A stretch of 28,236 nt of DNA from Folioceros fuciformis (lineage: Eukaryota; Anthocerotophyta; Anthocerotopsida; Anthocerotales). The DNA is taken from assembly GCA_049999805.1 (NCBI GenBank), contig JBNGIO010006283.1, forward strand, positions 443,548 to 471,783. The letters run 5' to 3'. The translations under genes were made by a program, and so were the position numbers. The stretch's first letter is position 1; each line of letters opens with the position of its first letter. Below are positions 26,501 through 28,236 of the stretch, in pieces. The notes under the pieces were generated by a model that did not search any database, was not told where the DNA came from, and was given only the letters and a program-made list of their open reading frames with translations.

Positions 26501-27331
26501 TATCTGTCTGTTCTGGAAGCGTGCTGCGTTACAGGATCCTTAGATATCTGCAAGTGCATGCACCGGAGAATCGTTGAGAGTGGACTCGACTGCAACCTTT
26601 CTGTAGCAAACAGTCTGATACATACGTATGGCAAATGTGGAAGCGTGGTGGAGGCTCAGAACGTGTTCGACTCACTTGCTGAGCCCGATGTGATTTCATG
26701 GAATACACTAACTGGTGGATATGCCCAACAAGGAAGCTACGAGACAAGCAGACATTGTTATGAGGCCATGTGTTGTGCAGATGTGAGACCAGATAAAGTT
26801 ACTCTGACGATGCTGCTGTGCGCATGCAGTCATGCTGGCAAGGTGGATGAAGGGTTGGAGTACTTTGAGGGCATGACTAGGGATCACGGCATTGCTGCAG
26901 AGCTGGAGCATTACGTGTGCCTGCTTGATCAGGTTGGCAGAGCAGGGCTGTTAAACAAGGCGGAGGAATCGCTCTCCACTATGTCAATGCAGCCTACGTT
27001 TACCATGTGGCTGTGCTTATTGGCTTCATGTCAGAAATATGGTAATGTGGTGCTGGGAAAGTATGCGTTTGATGGTGCCTTGAGCGTAGACACAGGACAA
27101 GCAGCACCTCATGTGTTGATGTCAAACATGTACAGTGACGTGGGCATGTGGGAACATCCAAAGGCAATGGATGATTTGCGACGAAAAACAGGCGCATGGA
27201 AGAAGCCTGGCCAGGCATGGTTTGAGCATGAGCAACAAGTGCACATGTTTCTAGCGGGGGATAGAAGGCATGAACAAGAGGGTGAGACGTATGAGTTACT
27301 GAGGGAGCTGGACTCGTGTAGTGGTACGTGA
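23555..27331 (+). pseudogene. PPR-3: broken PLS-class PPR gene (E1/E2 type)
   Basis: A paralogue of PPR-2 with the same architecture, including six expanded L motifs and an E1/E2-like end (PGQAWFEHEQQVHMFLAGDRRH) without DYW. Six lesions interrupt it: TGA at 24123-24125 where relatives have Cys; a one-base loss near 24234 (MYA-KCGS); a net frame change near 24331-24342 with some residues missing; a one-base gain near 25289; a one-base loss near 25572-25577; and a one-base gain at or near the A8 run 26192-26199. Between lesions the sequence is well preserved, which indicates recent loss. The 5' end is uncertain. ATG 23555 works if a 64-nt intron is removed; otherwise translation would start at ATG 23674. 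Sequencing indels are an alternative, but the neighbouring long genes have none. Confidence 0.88.
23623..23686 (+). other. Candidate 64-nt intron at the PPR-3 5' end
   Basis: The donor AAAG|GTAAGT and the acceptor AATGCAG|GAC bracket 64 nt. Joining them makes an AGG codon and links a short exon beginning at ATG 23555 in frame to TSFVLSEAEAQRICKEG. The sites are good, but the intron is shorter than any in the helicase (83-238 nt), and neither intact paralogue shows a matching intron. Confidence 0.4.
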
Positions 27332-28140
27332 CAGCTGATCACGAGGCTTCCTTCTGCATGAGGTTAACCCATGGTGACAAAAACGTTTCTGGGCTGTGGG
27401 CTTTGAGGAAAGAGCGTGAGCAGGCGAAGTTATCCTGCTTCTCTAGTTACTTGTGCAGTGAAAGTCATTCAGCTGACAGGCAGTCTGCAGCAGAGGTGAG
27501 GTGCCACAGGTAAATCTAAAACGGGACTGTGACGTTACCAGCAAAGGCACAGGCACAGCACAGCACAGGACAGAAGCATGCATGAGATTGGCGTTTAGTG
27601 ACTAGTCCACGGCTTGCTGTGCATGGCATGTGCAATGGGTGAATTGGTCCATGCCATGCCATACCTTGCTGTGAACGACAACAGGACTGAAGGGAGAGAG
27701 CTTTGGCTCAGTGGCTTTGGCTTGGGCTTGACATCCATTGGTGACAGTCGCAGATCCAACAACCGGGTGATACGTACCTGGCTGTGCGGGCTGCTGGTGT
27801 CGGGCATGCGCCACAAGGATGGAAGCCCACGTGGAGTTGCTGGGAACTCGCTACTCGGGAACAATAGTGCCGTCTTCCAATCTGAGAGGGGTAGAAGCCT
27901 AAATATGTACAGTACTGTACATCCCAATGGGGGTACAACTGGACAGACTGAGGTTGCTTTAGGCCGTACCCACATTGGTTGCCAAAGCAAGCACGCGCAT
28001 ACGGAGATCCTGCTCTGGCATGCACTTCCAAGAGTAAGAGAAAGGTGCGTGTCTCGAGAGCGTGTCATGTTCGAAGTGTCCTATTTTGGTGTCCTGTTGC
28101 CACGGGTAGCCAATGGAAAGGCGTCTACACTATGCTATGC
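27332..28140. other. Spacer downstream of PPR-3
   Basis: No supported gene. A 157-codon minus-strand frame (27595-28068) has no family motif and unremarkable composition. CACAGCACAG-type short repeats occur near 27550-27570. Confidence 0.45.
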
Positions 28141-28236
28141 TTCAGTGTGTGGGTGTGGTGCGGGGCAGTGCGGTGCGGTGCGGTGTGGCGGGGTTGGGTG
28201 TGGTGCGGTGCTGTGCGGTGTGGCGGGGTTGGGTGT
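28141..28236. repeat. G-rich GGTGCGGTGTGG repeat at window end
   Basis: The plus strand becomes a run of GGTGC, GGTGT and GGGG words with almost no A. A 23-nt block at 28179-28201 recurs exactly at 28214-28236, a 35-bp period. The array probably continues beyond the window. The many short G-runs could form G-quadruplexes. Confidence 0.8.

Noticed and set aside
25912-26634. A 240-codon minus-strand open frame
   Set aside because: It is antisense to PPR-3, and similar antisense openness appears at matching repeats elsewhere in the cluster.
27595-28068. A 157-codon minus-strand frame as a possible gene
   Set aside because: No recognisable domain, no similarity I can name, and overlapping frames of comparable length are present.

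Overview
The window is nuclear DNA from a land plant. The evidence is a spliced DHH1/DDX6-type RNA helicase with plant-sized introns, a plant TMEM45/DUF716 membrane protein, a Ty1/copia retrotransposon remnant, and a cluster of very long PLS-class pentatricopeptide-repeat (PPR) genes. The abundant organelle-editing-type PPRs and the repeat-rich spacers suggest a seed-free vascular plant. A fern is my best guess, but I cannot prove it from the sequence alone. There is one 100-N assembly gap.

Layout. 1-2400 is GC-rich, GCTAGC-rich degenerate repeat DNA without a credible gene. 2415-2695 is a TTAGG/TTTAGG-like array. 3162-3287 is a 42-bp purine-rich minisatellite. 3483-4672 is the 3' end of a broken Ty1/copia element with its 3' LTR. 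4673-6300 looks like old minus-strand retroelement debris. 6400-8040 is AT-rich spacer. 8364-10812 (minus) is a complete nine-exon helicase gene that can be spliced exactly by hand to 480 codons; one of its introns is GC-AG. 11300-15050 is a spacer full of different short tandem duplications (47, 58, 41, 199, 38, 24 and 35 bp) and the gap. 15053-15940 (minus) is an intact TMEM45-like gene.

16368-27331 holds three paralogous PPR genes in alternating orientation. PPR-1 (+, 1013 aa) and PPR-2 (-, 1246 aa) are intact and converge tail to tail. PPR-2 and PPR-3 (+) are head to head, with about 131 bp between their proposed starts. PPR-3 has the same architecture but is broken by one nonsense codon and five frameshifts, so it is most likely a recent pseudogene. 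All three end in E1/E2-like motifs without a DYW deaminase domain. All three also carry an unusual 13-16 residue expansion inside most of their L-type repeats, placed between the two helices. This repeated expansion is the most distinctive feature of the window.

How the genes might work together: the PPR proteins would act as organelle RNA-binding specificity factors that borrow a DYW deaminase in trans. The helicase is a cytosolic mRNA-decay and translation-repression factor, and the TMEM45-like protein is a membrane protein of unclear role. Nothing suggests these three kinds of gene form one functional unit.
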